Source: Hansfordia pulvinata (taxonomy: Eukaryota; Ascomycota; Sordariomycetes; Xylariales). From it: a stretch of DNA of 64,000 bases. The stretch is taken from contig BJKQ01000033.1 of NCBI GenBank assembly GCA_006538405.1, positions 1 to 64,000 on the forward strand, read 5' to 3'. Of the stretch, positions 35,717 through 46,905 are shown in pieces (within the stretch, counting starts at the first letter, position 1; every line of letters begins with the position of its first letter). The notes under the pieces are model-generated. The model saw only the letters and a list, made by a program, of their open reading frames with translations. It was not told where the DNA came from and made no database searches. A program made the translations under genes and the position numbers.

Positions 35717-36617
35717 GTCGTCGTCGTCGTACAAGTTTGGCCTAAGTGACGGTGCTGCCGCCCTGCCGGCTGTCGAGTGTCCTCCACGAGTCTGGCCTGG
35801 AATCCGGTCGGCGAATTCAGCTCAGCCTCGACGTTGTCGTCAGTTCAGCCTAGAAACTCGTACGTATGCTTTCAGCGAGGAGTCGCGCCCCTAGGCTCCA
35901 TTGAGTTGGCCAATATATTCTCGCCCGCTACATGTGCGCTGAGCAAGACGCCATGCAGCTCACCCCGCCAGGTAAAGAGGTGGGCGGCAGGACTGCGGGA
36001 GGTTCTGACTGGCGTATAATGGGACTCGCATCACCACCACGACCACAACCATAACCATAACCAGCCAAGCACCCCTTAAGACTCGATAAGATGGCGGGAC
36101 ATCGGTAGCCTGGCTGTCCAACAGGGGTAAGTCGACTGTCGTAACTGTCCTGCTGCGCCCGTCTGTCTGCCTCTCCTCCCGGCCCAGTCGTTCGGTGGAG
36201 AGGCGGGTCGAGGGGCTCATGGGGTAAATGTCACGGGTCTGGCCCTGGCATGCTGCTGATCATAAGTGCTGGTAAGATTGAGCACTAGGGAAGTGTCAAT
36301 CTCGTATCTTTTGTCTGCATGGCAGAGCGGTCAGTTGTATTTACTAGTGCATTTGCCCACATGGGCCAGAACCGTTACAGTAAAAGAGCGAATGAATCCT
36401 TTCAGGGCCGGTGTCGTCTTTTGTGTGTTCGGAGAGGAGCGGAATGGGAACACTTTGCATCGCGACCGTGTATGAGACTTCCGCATGGCCACTTTGTCGA
36501 TAAGGAGTTAATTCCAAGACCCCTTGCCGTCGTCGACGCCCCGACTATTTAATGTAAGGCCCACGCGAAGAGCAGAGGTGAATATGGGAGAGCGAAGCTC
36601 ATGGTGCCCGGGGCGCG
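35717..36617. other. Island DNA without a supported gene
   Basis: Only short unbiased frames on both strands. Nothing recognisable. Confidence 0.4.
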
Positions 36618-36839
36618 CTAAGGCCGCCCATGCCGCCCTGCAGCATGCGGTTCAACCGTTCCATCGTGACTGAGAGAAAGTAGCAAGACAACGAAGGCGT
36701 AGGCGTAGTACAAAGGGTAGTGCAGAGGGATGGTGAGGATGTAGAAGAGGCGCAGGAGCAACTTGGCAGACCATAGCAGGATGGCGCCGGCAGTGTACAA
36801 AGGCGAGAGCCAGCCTCCGGTGGCCAAAGATTCGTCCAT
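36618..36839 (-). pseudogene. N-terminal piece of a small membrane protein
   Basis: From an ATG at 36,839 preceded by ACGAAAG the minus strand has GC-ending codons: MDESLATGGWLSPLYTAGAI, then LLWSAKLLLRLFYILTIPLH and YPLYYAYAFVVLLLSL. That is one to two hydrophobic membrane segments. After about 55 codons the bias is lost and the tail continues in an unrelated-looking frame to TAG, so the gene is truncated or frameshifted. Family not recognised. Confidence 0.45.
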
Positions 36840-37585
36840 CTTTCGTGTCCTTTAAACTGCGAATAGTTCACTGAGATCATGTCACCCTCCGGAGGCTGCC
36901 CGGAATTGCGTGCACCGTCGTGCCGAAGTCATTGTGTATATCAATCATCAAGGCTTACAAAATGCCCGTATCGGATGTCGGTGTCAATCGTTTCTGAAGG
37001 CCAAAATTTTCTCGCTGGGTATTCTACTATTTGTAACAATGTGCCTATCCACTCCCGCCTATCTCGGCTCGGCCACGTTGACGCTATTTCTATCTGTTCG
37101 TTCAACAGCGTTCTGGTCCAAAAATGGCGGCAAACGGTTGCGTGAGGAAGGTCGCGTTGGTTGAAGGACTGGTGGGCCAGGCGGGAGTGCAAGATTTAAA
37201 CCCAAACAGAAGGTTGGGCCCGTGATCCAATTATCCAGGTCGGGATGGACGGGCGGGGAGGCGGGCAGCTGGGCGCCGTGTTGTCGTCGTGAGGGTCGGG
37301 ATGGAGGAGGCCATAGAGCAAAGGGCCGGCTGGGCTGGAGGTTGCTTCACGTGGGGCGGACCCGGGCGTGCTTCCGCCAGGCGATTCTCTCGCCAATGTC
37401 CTACAGGAGTAAGATGGCGGCGCCCAGGCATTTGAAGCGACACATTTCATGGGAGGCAATGCCGACGCACAATGTACTCGTAGAGCCGGCACATCTTCTT
37501 TTCTTTTTCTTATCCTGATCCCGGGGAGGTTTTCCTTTTTATTGGAATTCTTTTTTCCGCAGTCGAGGTTCTCAAGGCTGGACAG
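36840..37585. other. Upstream flank of the membrane-protein piece; short ORFs
   Basis: Probably includes the promoter of the minus-strand piece below 36,839. At 37,494 a minus ATG starts MCRLYEYIVRRHCLP and ends in TGA after 15 codons; two longer overlapping minus frames (37,492-37,196 and 37,443-37,231) are Pro/Arg-rich and unconvincing. Confidence 0.3.
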
Positions 37586-37740
37586 TCACACAATCCAGTC
37601 TTTACCGTGCCTCAGGCTCCATAGGTCCACGTACTCCTGGACGCTGCTACAGTGCGTGGTGTACAGTGCCGAAGCATTAGGGTAGTTTAGATGGTTCGCG
37701 AGCAGCAATAATGGGTTATCGGTCCCTCGCGCGCGTCCAG
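37586..37740 (-). pseudogene. C-terminal gene fragment, unknown
   Basis: Minus-strand frame with coding-type codons: TDNPLLLLANHLNYPNASAL, then YTTHCSSVQEYVDLWSLRHG, KDWIV and TGA at 37,586. The upstream end fades into unbiased sequence near 37,740. It is not recognised, and is the C-terminus or last exon of a lost gene. Confidence 0.4.
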
Positions 37741-38350
37741 GACTACATACTACGATTTCTCGTAAAACTGCAAATGTCCCTCACATGGGATGCCCCCGTC
37801 CCCTTTTACAGGGGGAAAGAAAAAGGGAAAAGAGGACAAATCTCTTATCGCATGCTTCAGGAAAGAACGCGATACATTCCGTCCTTGCAGCGGCATGCGC
37901 GCAATCGCCGATGGCCCATCATGATTGAGAGTACGCGTAACGCGTAGAGGACGCGCGTACGCGTAAAGGACGCGAGAGCTGCCCGCACATACATGCACGC
38001 ACGCGCCAGGATCCATGCTGGCCGGTTGGGAGGCTAGCCAGAGTGTTCCGCATTGATGTCGGGCTACGCTCAGAGCGGTGCAGCTGCAACTTGATAGCCC
38101 CGCTCCGCTCAGCTCAGCCCAGCGTTTGCTAGGTACGAGTAGCTCTAGGCAGTATTACTCGCAGTGCGTTGTTTCACATAAAGGCGGCGCCCAAAAGGAA
38201 GACAATAAGACAAGGGAAGACCTGACGATGATTCAACCATCCACCGGCGGGCGGTTCGCCCAGACACCTGAAATGCCCTGAGAAGTGCCCTGTAAGTCAG
38301 GGGGAGATGCGGGCCGTCGCCGGCAGCTACAGTCACTGGACACAAAAAAC
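37741..38350. other. Edge of the second island
   Basis: Balanced DNA with CGCGTACGCGTA-type short repeats near 37,933-37,972 and no supported gene. Composition flips to A+T-rich near 38,350. Confidence 0.4.
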
Positions 38351-38875
38351 GAACGCTCTATAATTCACACCAAAACAGACATACTTTAAGAACTTATAGT
38401 TAAATGATCAAAATAGCTGCACTTATATTCTTACTTGCTTTTTAAAAAGCTTTAATAGAACTTATAAAATTAAGTATAGTTTTTATTATACGTGAAATAT
38501 TACGTAAGTTAATTACTTTTAAAGTAACGCTTTAAAATCTCAATTTTTAAAAACAGCTTTTATTAAATAAATAAAATACGTATAAGAATTAAAACTTTTA
38601 AAAACGATACTTTTTAATATTAGAATATTATAAATTTACGTTAAAAAGCTAAAAATATCATACGTAAAGTGTAATTATAAGTTAAAAAAAACTTAATATT
38701 TTTACGTTATATTTAATAAATTATTTTATTTCGATTATATTTAAAAAAAGTATTATATAATTATAAAGAGCTAATAAAGTTTTAAAAGACCTTTATTTTA
38801 TTAAATAATTTCTTATTTTTAAGAAGAGTTTAAGAAAAGTTAAAAACTACGTGTTTTAATATAAAACGTGAAGCG

Positions 38876-39355
38876 TTTATTTTTATAAAGGTTTATAACG
38901 GTTATAAATAAAGTAAAAAGGTAAAGATAAGTATAATAATATAATTTTAAGTAAAAGTAAAAGAATATTAAAATTAATAATAACACTTAATAATATCTTT
39001 TTTAATCTTTAAGCGGTAAGCTTAAAATATATATTATTAAAAAGCCCGTAAATTAATGGTTTTAACGATTATTTTATTTTTCTTATATATGTTCTTTTTA
39101 TAAGGATATTAAATTTAAAATATTAAGGGTTTATATAAATAATAAGTAATAAATACTTAAAAATCCTTTAATCTTTTTAAGCTTATAATTAACCGGGAAG
39201 AAATCGGAAAAACATTTAAACTTTATATTTAAAATTAAAAGCTTGCGTTAATTATTATAATATGTTTTATAATTTAAGTTTATATGACTTTATAATTATA
39301 AGTTAATTAAGAAATTCTTAAGAATTCGTATATTATAGTTTTATAATTTCTTTTA
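38876..39355 (+). repeat. R1 repeat copy C
   Basis: Same order of blocks as copy B: GTTTATAACGGTTATAAATA at the start, TTAAGCGGTAAGCTTAAAAT in the middle, GAAATTCTTAAGAATTCGTA at the end. Confidence 0.75.
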
Positions 39356-39616
39356 TTTACTTATTATATTTTCGGAGGCTGCGGCGGAAGTCCTTACCCG
39401 GCCGGTTATAAGCGCCGAGGTTAAAGGTTTCGCTGCGAAACGGGATTCCGCGAGAGATAATATCCTTAAGTCGTTATAAGACCTTACGCCGTAAAGCCTT
39501 AATAAAGCGTATATTTAATCACCTTATATTTTAAAGTCTTTATTATTAAATAAAAGATAATAATAAACTTGTAAAAAAATAAGTATTAATTTTAAGAAAT
39601 AGCTTTTTAAAAGTTA

Positions 39617-40050
39617 ATTTATAAAGATTTATAACGGTTATAAATAAAGTGAAAAGAAAAGAAAAGTATACTAATAAATTTTTAAATAAAAGTAAAAGAA
39701 TATTAAAATTAATAATAACATTTAATGATATCTTTTTATTTCTTAAGCGGTAAGTTTAAAATATATATTATTAAAATATTTATAAATATACGGTTAAAAC
39801 AGCTATTTTGTTTTTTATACATACTTATTTTATAAGAATATTAAATTTAAAGTGTTAAAAGGTTTATTATAAAAAAGGGTTTTTAATTATAAAAGTTCTT
39901 TAATCTTTTTAAGCTTATAATTAATTAAAGAAAAAGTCGGGAAGGTATTTAAAGTTTAAAGTTAAAGTAAATGACTTTTAATAATTATAAGTTAATTAAG
40001 AGATTTTTAAGAATTCTTAAAATTTCGTATATTATAATACTATATAACTT
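39617..40050 (+). repeat. R1 repeat copy D
   Basis: A second direct copy about 260 bp after copy C, more diverged and slightly shorter, again ending ..AAATTTCGTATATTATAA. Confidence 0.7.
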
Positions 40051-41549
40051 ATATATTAAAAAGTGAAAGCACTTAATAAATACTTTTAAGTTTTATTTTA
40101 TTAGCTTTTAATATCTTAAATTATTTTTAAGATAATAAAAAGCATTAAAAACAATAATATAATAGATTTAACTAAATTAAATCCTTTTACCTTTTATAAT
40201 AGCCTTTAATTAACTTTATTAAAGAAATAAGCTTAATATAATACTATTGTAAAAAGATTTTAACTTATTATAATATAAGCTTTAAATAATAAGCCGCTTT
40301 AATATAAAAACGCTTTTTTAATAAAGAGTTTAAGTGCTTCATATTATAAACTAGTTATTAACGGCCTCCGCGAAAGTGCGTTAATATAATAATATCCTCC
40401 TTAAATAAAGAAGCGAGAAGAAGAAAGTCGGAGACCGTAAGCTGCCGTAGTTATATACTGTGCTATTAAGCTGAAAGCTTAAGTTCATAACACTTAACGA
40501 TATTTAAGATTTATATTATTAATAATTAAAGTGCTTTAAAGCACATAAAGGAAAAGTCTTAAAGTACGTAAGAATAGTAATTAAAGCTTTTTAAAACACG
40601 GTGCTTAATTATAAAAAGAAGTTATTAAAGATTCGCTTTTTAATAAATAAATAGAAAGGTTATACTTAAACCAATTTTTATTAATACTTAAGCTATTAAA
40701 CTAAGTTAAATAATATATAATTAAGCTTATAAGACTATTATAAAGTAAAATATATAATTAATATCGTTTAATACACAAAATAAAAGGGTTATTCAAAGCA
40801 CTTTAATATGAAATATAAGTAAAATCTGCCTTAAAAGGCTTTGAAAAGCAGTAAAAATATCCTTTAACACCCTTTATATTAAATACTTATCTTAATAAGT
40901 AGTATATTAAAAGATAAAAATAAGATTGTTATTAAATTTTATAAAGTTAAAATGATAAAGATGCTTATATATTAATACCGATTTAATATATAATTAAGTT
41001 ATAACATTATAAAGATGGTTTAAAGTAAAGTTAAGGATATTTAACTTTAAATAGTAAATAAGAATTTCATTTACTTATACTTTATAAATAAACTTTAGAG
41101 GCTTAAAACCATTTATTTTAAGTATTGAAAAGCTTAAATAACCTTTATTTTTATCCTTTTACATTTTATTATAAAGTGTTACTTTATTAATTTTAAAAAA
41201 CCATAAAAAGCTTTTAAGGTTTGATATATATAATTAATTTATATACAATTATATTTAAGGAAAAGATCTTAATTAAAAAAGCTATTGTTCTTTATAAACA
41301 TAAAAGGAAATACTTAAAATTAAAAGTACTTAAAAGCCTTAAATATTACATTAAAATAAAGGAAACACCACTTTATTTAAAGATATCCTCTTTTATTATT
41401 AAGTCTTCTTTATATAATATACGCGGGGCCGTTCTCTTATATAACGTATAAGTAAATAAAAAAAGGGGAAAAAAGAAATAAAATATTAAAAGGCCTTTAA
41501 TTTAAGGGTCCGGATTATACTTAACTTAAGTGAATATATATAAAAAAGG

Positions 41550-41714
41550 TATTATAATACGTATTAATAAGTTTATATAATTAAAGAGTAAAAGTTATTT
41601 ATTTATATAATTATCGATGTATATATATATTTATACAGGCGTAAAGAGTCTTAAGGTATTACGTTAAGCAAGTATAAGCCTTAAGCGCTTATAACCGTCG
41701 GTCGGTATATATTA
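41550..41714. repeat. Left 165-bp terminal direct repeat of the outer element
   Basis: About 165 bp, more heavily mutated at its end (CGGTATATATTA) than the right copy (CGGTGCGTGTTA). Differences are mainly G to A and C to T. Confidence 0.7.
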
Positions 41715-41919
41715 AGTACCGTTCTTTAAAAAAACAGCATCGTCCGCGATATACTGTTCTTTAAAAGCGTAAGTTTATATAAATAATAATATATAAGTTT
41801 AATAAAATATATTAAAAAGCGATATATATAAGTAATTTAATCGTAAAAGCAAATAAATATAAAAATCATTTATAAAAGGATGATCATTATCGCCGCTTAA
41901 GGAAATAATCCGTTAAAGC

Positions 41920-42100
41920 GTGAGCGTTGATATAATCGTGTAAGCGTTAATATAATCGAGAACGACCGTGACGTGTCGCCGCGCTTAAAGAAATTAATCG
42001 CGAAGTATTAAGCCGTGGCCCGAAGAAACGATTTATCGAAGCGTAAGCGTTGATACGGTTATATATCTTGAAGAAATTAATCGCGAAGTATTAAGTTATA
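41920..42100. repeat. Short direct repeats inside the outer element
   Basis: GTGAGCGTTGATATAATCGT is followed directly by a variant, GTAAGCGTTAATATAATCGA. AAGAAATTAATCGCGAAGTA occurs twice, about 81 bp apart. The stretch is GC-richer than its surroundings. Confidence 0.55.
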
Positions 42101-43020
42101 AGGTTATCGGGCTATAAAGCGTGAATAAGGTAAGGTTTAAATAATTAATATAAAAAGTAATCGTAAGATTATAAGGTTATAAATTAAATAATCGAATCGT
42201 AAACGTGCTTAATATAAAGGAGGGCGTTATATAAGCCTTATTTTTTTCACGGTAATTATACTTATTTAAGGTTTTTCTTACTTTTTAAAGGCTTAAAAAG
42301 TGATATTATAAAGGACGAAATTACTTTAAACACCACGGTCTTTTTAACCTTTTTAAATTTCGATAAGGTGGCTTTTAATAAAGTAGCTTTTAATAAGGTA
42401 ATTTTCGATAAAATAAGCGGCGGTTATAAGGTGAGCGGTGGCTACGTGTCGTTATCGGATAAATTAACGTTAATATTAACCGAGCCTTTATTATTATTAT
42501 TAATATTATTTAGGTCTTTAAAATGTTTAAGCTTTTAAACTTTTTTATTACGCTCTTTATTTTTATTTTTAATTATTATTACCTTTTATATAAAAGTTAA
42601 TAAAGGAATAACCGTTAATAATTTAATAATTACTTTAACCTTTTACGTGCTATCTTATTTAATTAAGAGTTTTAATATTAACGCTTTAACGACCTTTAAT
42701 ATAATTTTAAGTGTTTTTACGTGTAAAGATAATAAAAAAGGGTTTTTAAGCATGTAATATATTAATTAAGTCTTCGTGTTAACGTTAAATATAACGTTTT
42801 TAACTTTAAAGGAAAGGCGTTTTAATTTTTATTAAGGCTTAACGGCTTTAATAGCTATTCGTTTACGTTTATTAATATCGATTATAAATTAAAACGGCTT
42901 AAATATAAATAAAGTGTTAAAATCGTTCACGTTAATTAAAAAGGGGTTATTAATTATAAAAAGGTTAAGTAAAAGTGAGTTTATAAATAAAGGCGTTAAA
43001 GTAAAAGTTATATAAATTAT

Positions 43021-43125
43021 AAGTGCTTAAGTAAGTATTATTAATTAAAAAGGCGTTAAAGACGGTATAATAAAGGTAATAAGTACTTAAGTAAGCGTTA
43101 TTAATTAAAAGGCGATTAAGGATAA
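43021..43125. repeat. 60-bp tandem duplication inside the outer element
   Basis: AAGTGCTTAAGTAAGTATTA at 43,021 recurs as AAGTACTTAAGTAAGCGTTA at 43,081, each followed by TTAATTAAAA(A)GGCG. A related AAGTACTTAAGTAAGCGTTA occurs again near 61,240, close to the other end of the element. Confidence 0.55.
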
Positions 43126-45052
43126 TAAAGGGTTTACGGCGGCTGGCGTCGACGCCGTTAAAGTAAAGGGTTATTAAGCTTAATATACGGTTATCTTTAA
43201 TAACGTTATAAAAGCGGCGGGAACGGTAAGCGGCTTTAATAACGCTGTTAAGGCAACGGTTAATTAAGCGATAATTTATTAAGTTAAAGGTGTTATAAGG
43301 GTTATAAGTGTTAAAATCGCTATAATGTATTAAGCTTAAATAAGCTTTATAATTAATAATAAAAAGGTCGTTATTAATAAGGCCGTTAATAAGTTTAAAG
43401 TTAATAATATTAAAAAGGATAGTTCTTACGGTGTTAATTAAAAAGTAAAAGGTATTTTTAACGTAATCGACGCGTATTTAACGTTAACGAGTCTTTACGT
43501 GTATTAAATTATATTTTAATTAAAGCCTTTAATTCGGTTTACCTTAATTTTTAAGTCCGTGACCTTTAAGGCTTTAACTTAAAGGAACTTCTTCATTACG
43601 TTTTTTAATTTATCGGTTAAAGAGTTATTAAAAGAATCTTTAAGCGATATAAATTTAATTATTATTATAGTTTTATATTATTTATCAAGACCGTTAAGCT
43701 TATCTTTAATAACCTTATTAAACCGTACATTTAAGGCCGCGACTTTCGTGTTAAACGCTTTTTTTAAAGCTTTAATTCTTTTAACGGATTTAATATTTAA
43801 AGTTATAAGCTTTATATTAATAACGTTATTAAACTTTTTTTTATAACGGTAATAACCTTATTAACTTTTTTTTTATAATTATAATAACTTTATTAAAGTT
43901 TTTTATATAATAATTATTTTTATAACCGTTGTAATATCGATTTACTTATTAAGGTTAATAAGCTTAATATTAACCTTATCTTTAATAATATTATTAATTT
44001 ATTAATTTAACGTAATGGCTTTTATTATAATTTTAAAATCGATAACGTTATTAACGTCTTTTTAAAAGAATATAATCTTAAAGGTAACCGCGGTGTTTAA
44101 CGATTTAACGAGTCTTATAATTTTTAATATTATAACCTTATTAAGCTTTTTTTAAAAGGCGGTAATAAGGTTAAAGGGGGATTTTTAACCGTTTTATTAA
44201 GCGTTATTTAAAGGGATATAATAAGCTCTTTAATTTTAATTTTCACGGCTTAATTAATGTTAAGTAAGTTAAATAAATCTTTTATAAAATTATTAAGGTC
44301 ACGTTCTTACTTTTATTAAAGAACAATTATAATATAATATTTTTAAATTAATATATTAAAGGCCGGAAACGTACGGCTTAAACTCTTATAAGATTTGATA
44401 AGGTTATTAAGTAAAAGCTATATTATTATCATATTTTAATAAGAGTTATAAGTAATAATAAGGTTTATTACTCGTTATTTATTTTAATTAACGTATTTAA
44501 AAAGCACTTTATAAAGAGTCCGCGTTATATATTAAATATAACCGTGTATATTTTTAATAATTTATCTTAAATTATAAAGGTCGGTGTATATAAAGTTATC
44601 TTTATAAAGTAAGTTAAGTAAATATTTTTATTCTTTATTATTATAAGTAAATAAGTCCCGATACGTTAAAAGCTTTTAATTAAAAGTGTTTAAAATATTA
44701 AGTTATTAAACGTTAATATCGTTAAGGAACTTAATAACGTTAATAAGACCTTTTTTATTAACTTTATAAGAGGTTCTTTCTTTTAACGTGTTATCGTTAA
44801 GGATATTATAAGTAAAATTGAATAATTATAAAGTCTTTATATTTAAAAAACAAATAAATAACTTTTATAACCGGTCGACCTTATCGGGTTTAAAAGAAAG
44901 TAATAAGGTTAAAAGTTTAAATAAGTTAAGGATTATAACTTAAAAGATTATAATCGGTTTAATTTTCGATACGATAATAAATATTAATTACCCGGTTAAT
45001 ACCGGTAACTTAATTAAGGTAACGGCTTAAAAGTTATATATTAATAATACGG

Positions 45053-45589
45053 TGTTACGAACCCGATTACCAGGCCGGCAGGACGGGCCACATTAATATA
45101 GGCAGGAGACCTGTGGACTAATGGTCGCACAGGACGACGCTAAACTAATTATATATATAAGGAAAGGTGGAAACACGGGATAAGGTCACGTGATTAGGAT
45201 TATTGTTAAAATAATAAGTAAAAAGCACGCTCACTCCGATCACCGTGATTAAGGTGACGCTCACGGAGAAGATCGTGAGCAGAATAAAGATCACCTTAAG
45301 GAACGTGATCCGGTAAACGGTATTAATAAGGGGATAAAGGACATATAAGGATAAAAGGTTTCTTATATATTTAATTATTTATTATCTTAATGATTAATTT
45401 AAGTATTTAAGTCATTCTTAAATAAGAGTAACCTCTTAACGATAATCTACTATTTGTTTAATACTTTAATTACTTATTATTAATTAATTACTTAATGTTT
45501 ACCGATAGATAACCTTTTAAGTGTTCTTTTAAAACATAAAACCTTAAATTAATTCTGTATTTTTCTTAAAAAGAATTTAAGTCGTTATA
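45053..45589 (+). repeat. 5' LTR of the chromovirus
   Basis: Begins TGTTACGAAC. Its first 100 bp retains more C and G than the 3' copy, while its last 120 bp is more mutated. No clear primer-binding site can be read after it. Confidence 0.9.
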
Positions 45590-45769
45590 TTTTAATCACT
45601 CTTATTTAAGCATTCGATAACTGTCCGTTAATACCCTTAAGTAATATCTGATTGACACGATGTCGTCCTGACCTAGGTCTTTTAAACAGCCGGTGGCGTA
45701 AACGCCTTTAAGGAACTTAATTAAAGAGATAAAAGGGGTTAATAACGATAAAGAGGAGTATAATCTTAT

Positions 45770-46905
45770 TAAGGGTGAGTATAAGCAATTGCTTAATAAG
45801 CTCCGTACTTTATAAAAACAGTTATAAGCGTTTTATTAAGCTTATAAGAACGTTAATAAACAATTATAATAAGCCTGCACCGAGCACATTAATATGGTTA
45901 ACGAACTTTAATAAGCTTAACTCGTTAAGGCTGTGTAAGGCATTAAAGGCATTATTCGAGCTCCTTTAATTAACGTTAACCTTAAGATCAACCTTTTTAA
46001 AACCTTTAACGGCACCTTTAAGTAACTTTAAGGGTTCTTAACTTAAATAAAGGCGTTTTATTAATTATACGGACACTTCGATAACGAAAAGGATTAAGTT
46101 ATCCACGCCGGATCGTTTCTTTATAAAAAGGCTTTAACTTAGTTTAAACCATACTTTATTAAGGTAATTAATAAACCTTAAAAGCAATGGTCGACCGAGA
46201 TTAAAAGGATCTTTATATTTTATATCGGGTTTAAATAATAACTTAAAGGCTTGTTTTAAGACTTAAACGAGAAACGATAAGTTGAGAAGGAACTTATTAA
46301 CCTTTAATAAAAGACTTTAACGTCCCTTTACGCCGTAAACTTTAAACGTATCTTTATATAACTTAATTAAACCGAGGAGAGTAAGATCTTCGTATTTTAT
46401 TAAGGATTAAAGGACGAAGTTAAGGACGAACTGGTTAAGTAAAATATATTAAAAAACTTTATAAAGTATATCGAAAACGTAATCCGTATCGATATTAAAC
46501 TTTATAAACGACGTCGCGAGAAGGGCGGTAATAATTAGCGAACGTCGTAAAATATAAGTTAATAACGATAAGGAGGAACGAAGCCTTACTTTACCTTTTA
46601 CGGATAATACTTAAGACTTATAAATATTAACCGCGCTTTTAATAATAAATATAAGAAAATATTTAAGTGTTATAATTACGATAAATTAAGGCATATCGCA
46701 CGCGATTACCGAGCGCTTAAACGACTTAAATAAGTTAATAAACACGTTAAGGCTATTAAAGAAATCACGATAAACCAGGACGGTTGGATTCTTATACTTA
46801 AAGAACGAGTTTATATAGCTTATAAGGTATATAATAATTTAAACCTTAACCCTGAATTCGACGCTGCCCTTAATATTTTATAAAAAGAGTTTAATAAAGT
46901 AACGA
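45770..46905 (+). pseudogene. gag remnant of the chromovirus
   Basis: One frame runs through FKTFNGTFK and KAFY..LYGHFDNEKD near 45,996-46,100, typical of the capsid region of Tf1/sushi-type Gypsy elements, and ends in a zinc knuckle at 46,668-46,709. The knuckle reads CYNY..LRHIARDY, in which two of the usual Cys codons (CCHC) are now Tyr by G to A. An upstream stretch near 45,780 looks coiled coil. Several TAA codons interrupt it. The frame differs from that of pol by the equivalent of -1. Confidence 0.8.

Larger units (their letters stand above)
38350..41549. repeat. A+T-rich block, left flank of the nested LTR structure
   Basis: RIP-mutated DNA carrying R1 copies C and D. Small GC-richer spots remain at 39,375-39,440 (with GTTTCGCTGCGAAAC, a hairpin) and 40,360-40,450. 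The remainder, 40,050-41,549, holds no recognisable gene; a 76-codon ORF at 41,221 is Lys/Ile-rich and is a composition artefact. Confidence 0.75.

Noticed and set aside
41221..41451. 76-codon ORF in A+T-rich DNA
   Set aside because: Its Lys, Ile and Leu-rich product is what RIP-mutated DNA gives by chance; no motif and no bias.
43530..43800. Coiled-coil gene on the minus strand of the outer element
   Set aside because: The minus frame is open, but the plus frame is also open apart from TAA codons. In RIP-mutated DNA this cannot decide the coding strand.
45775..45969. 64-codon plus ORF at the start of the chromovirus interior
   Set aside because: It is in a different frame from the gag frame that carries the capsid-like region and zinc knuckle, so it is a shadow.
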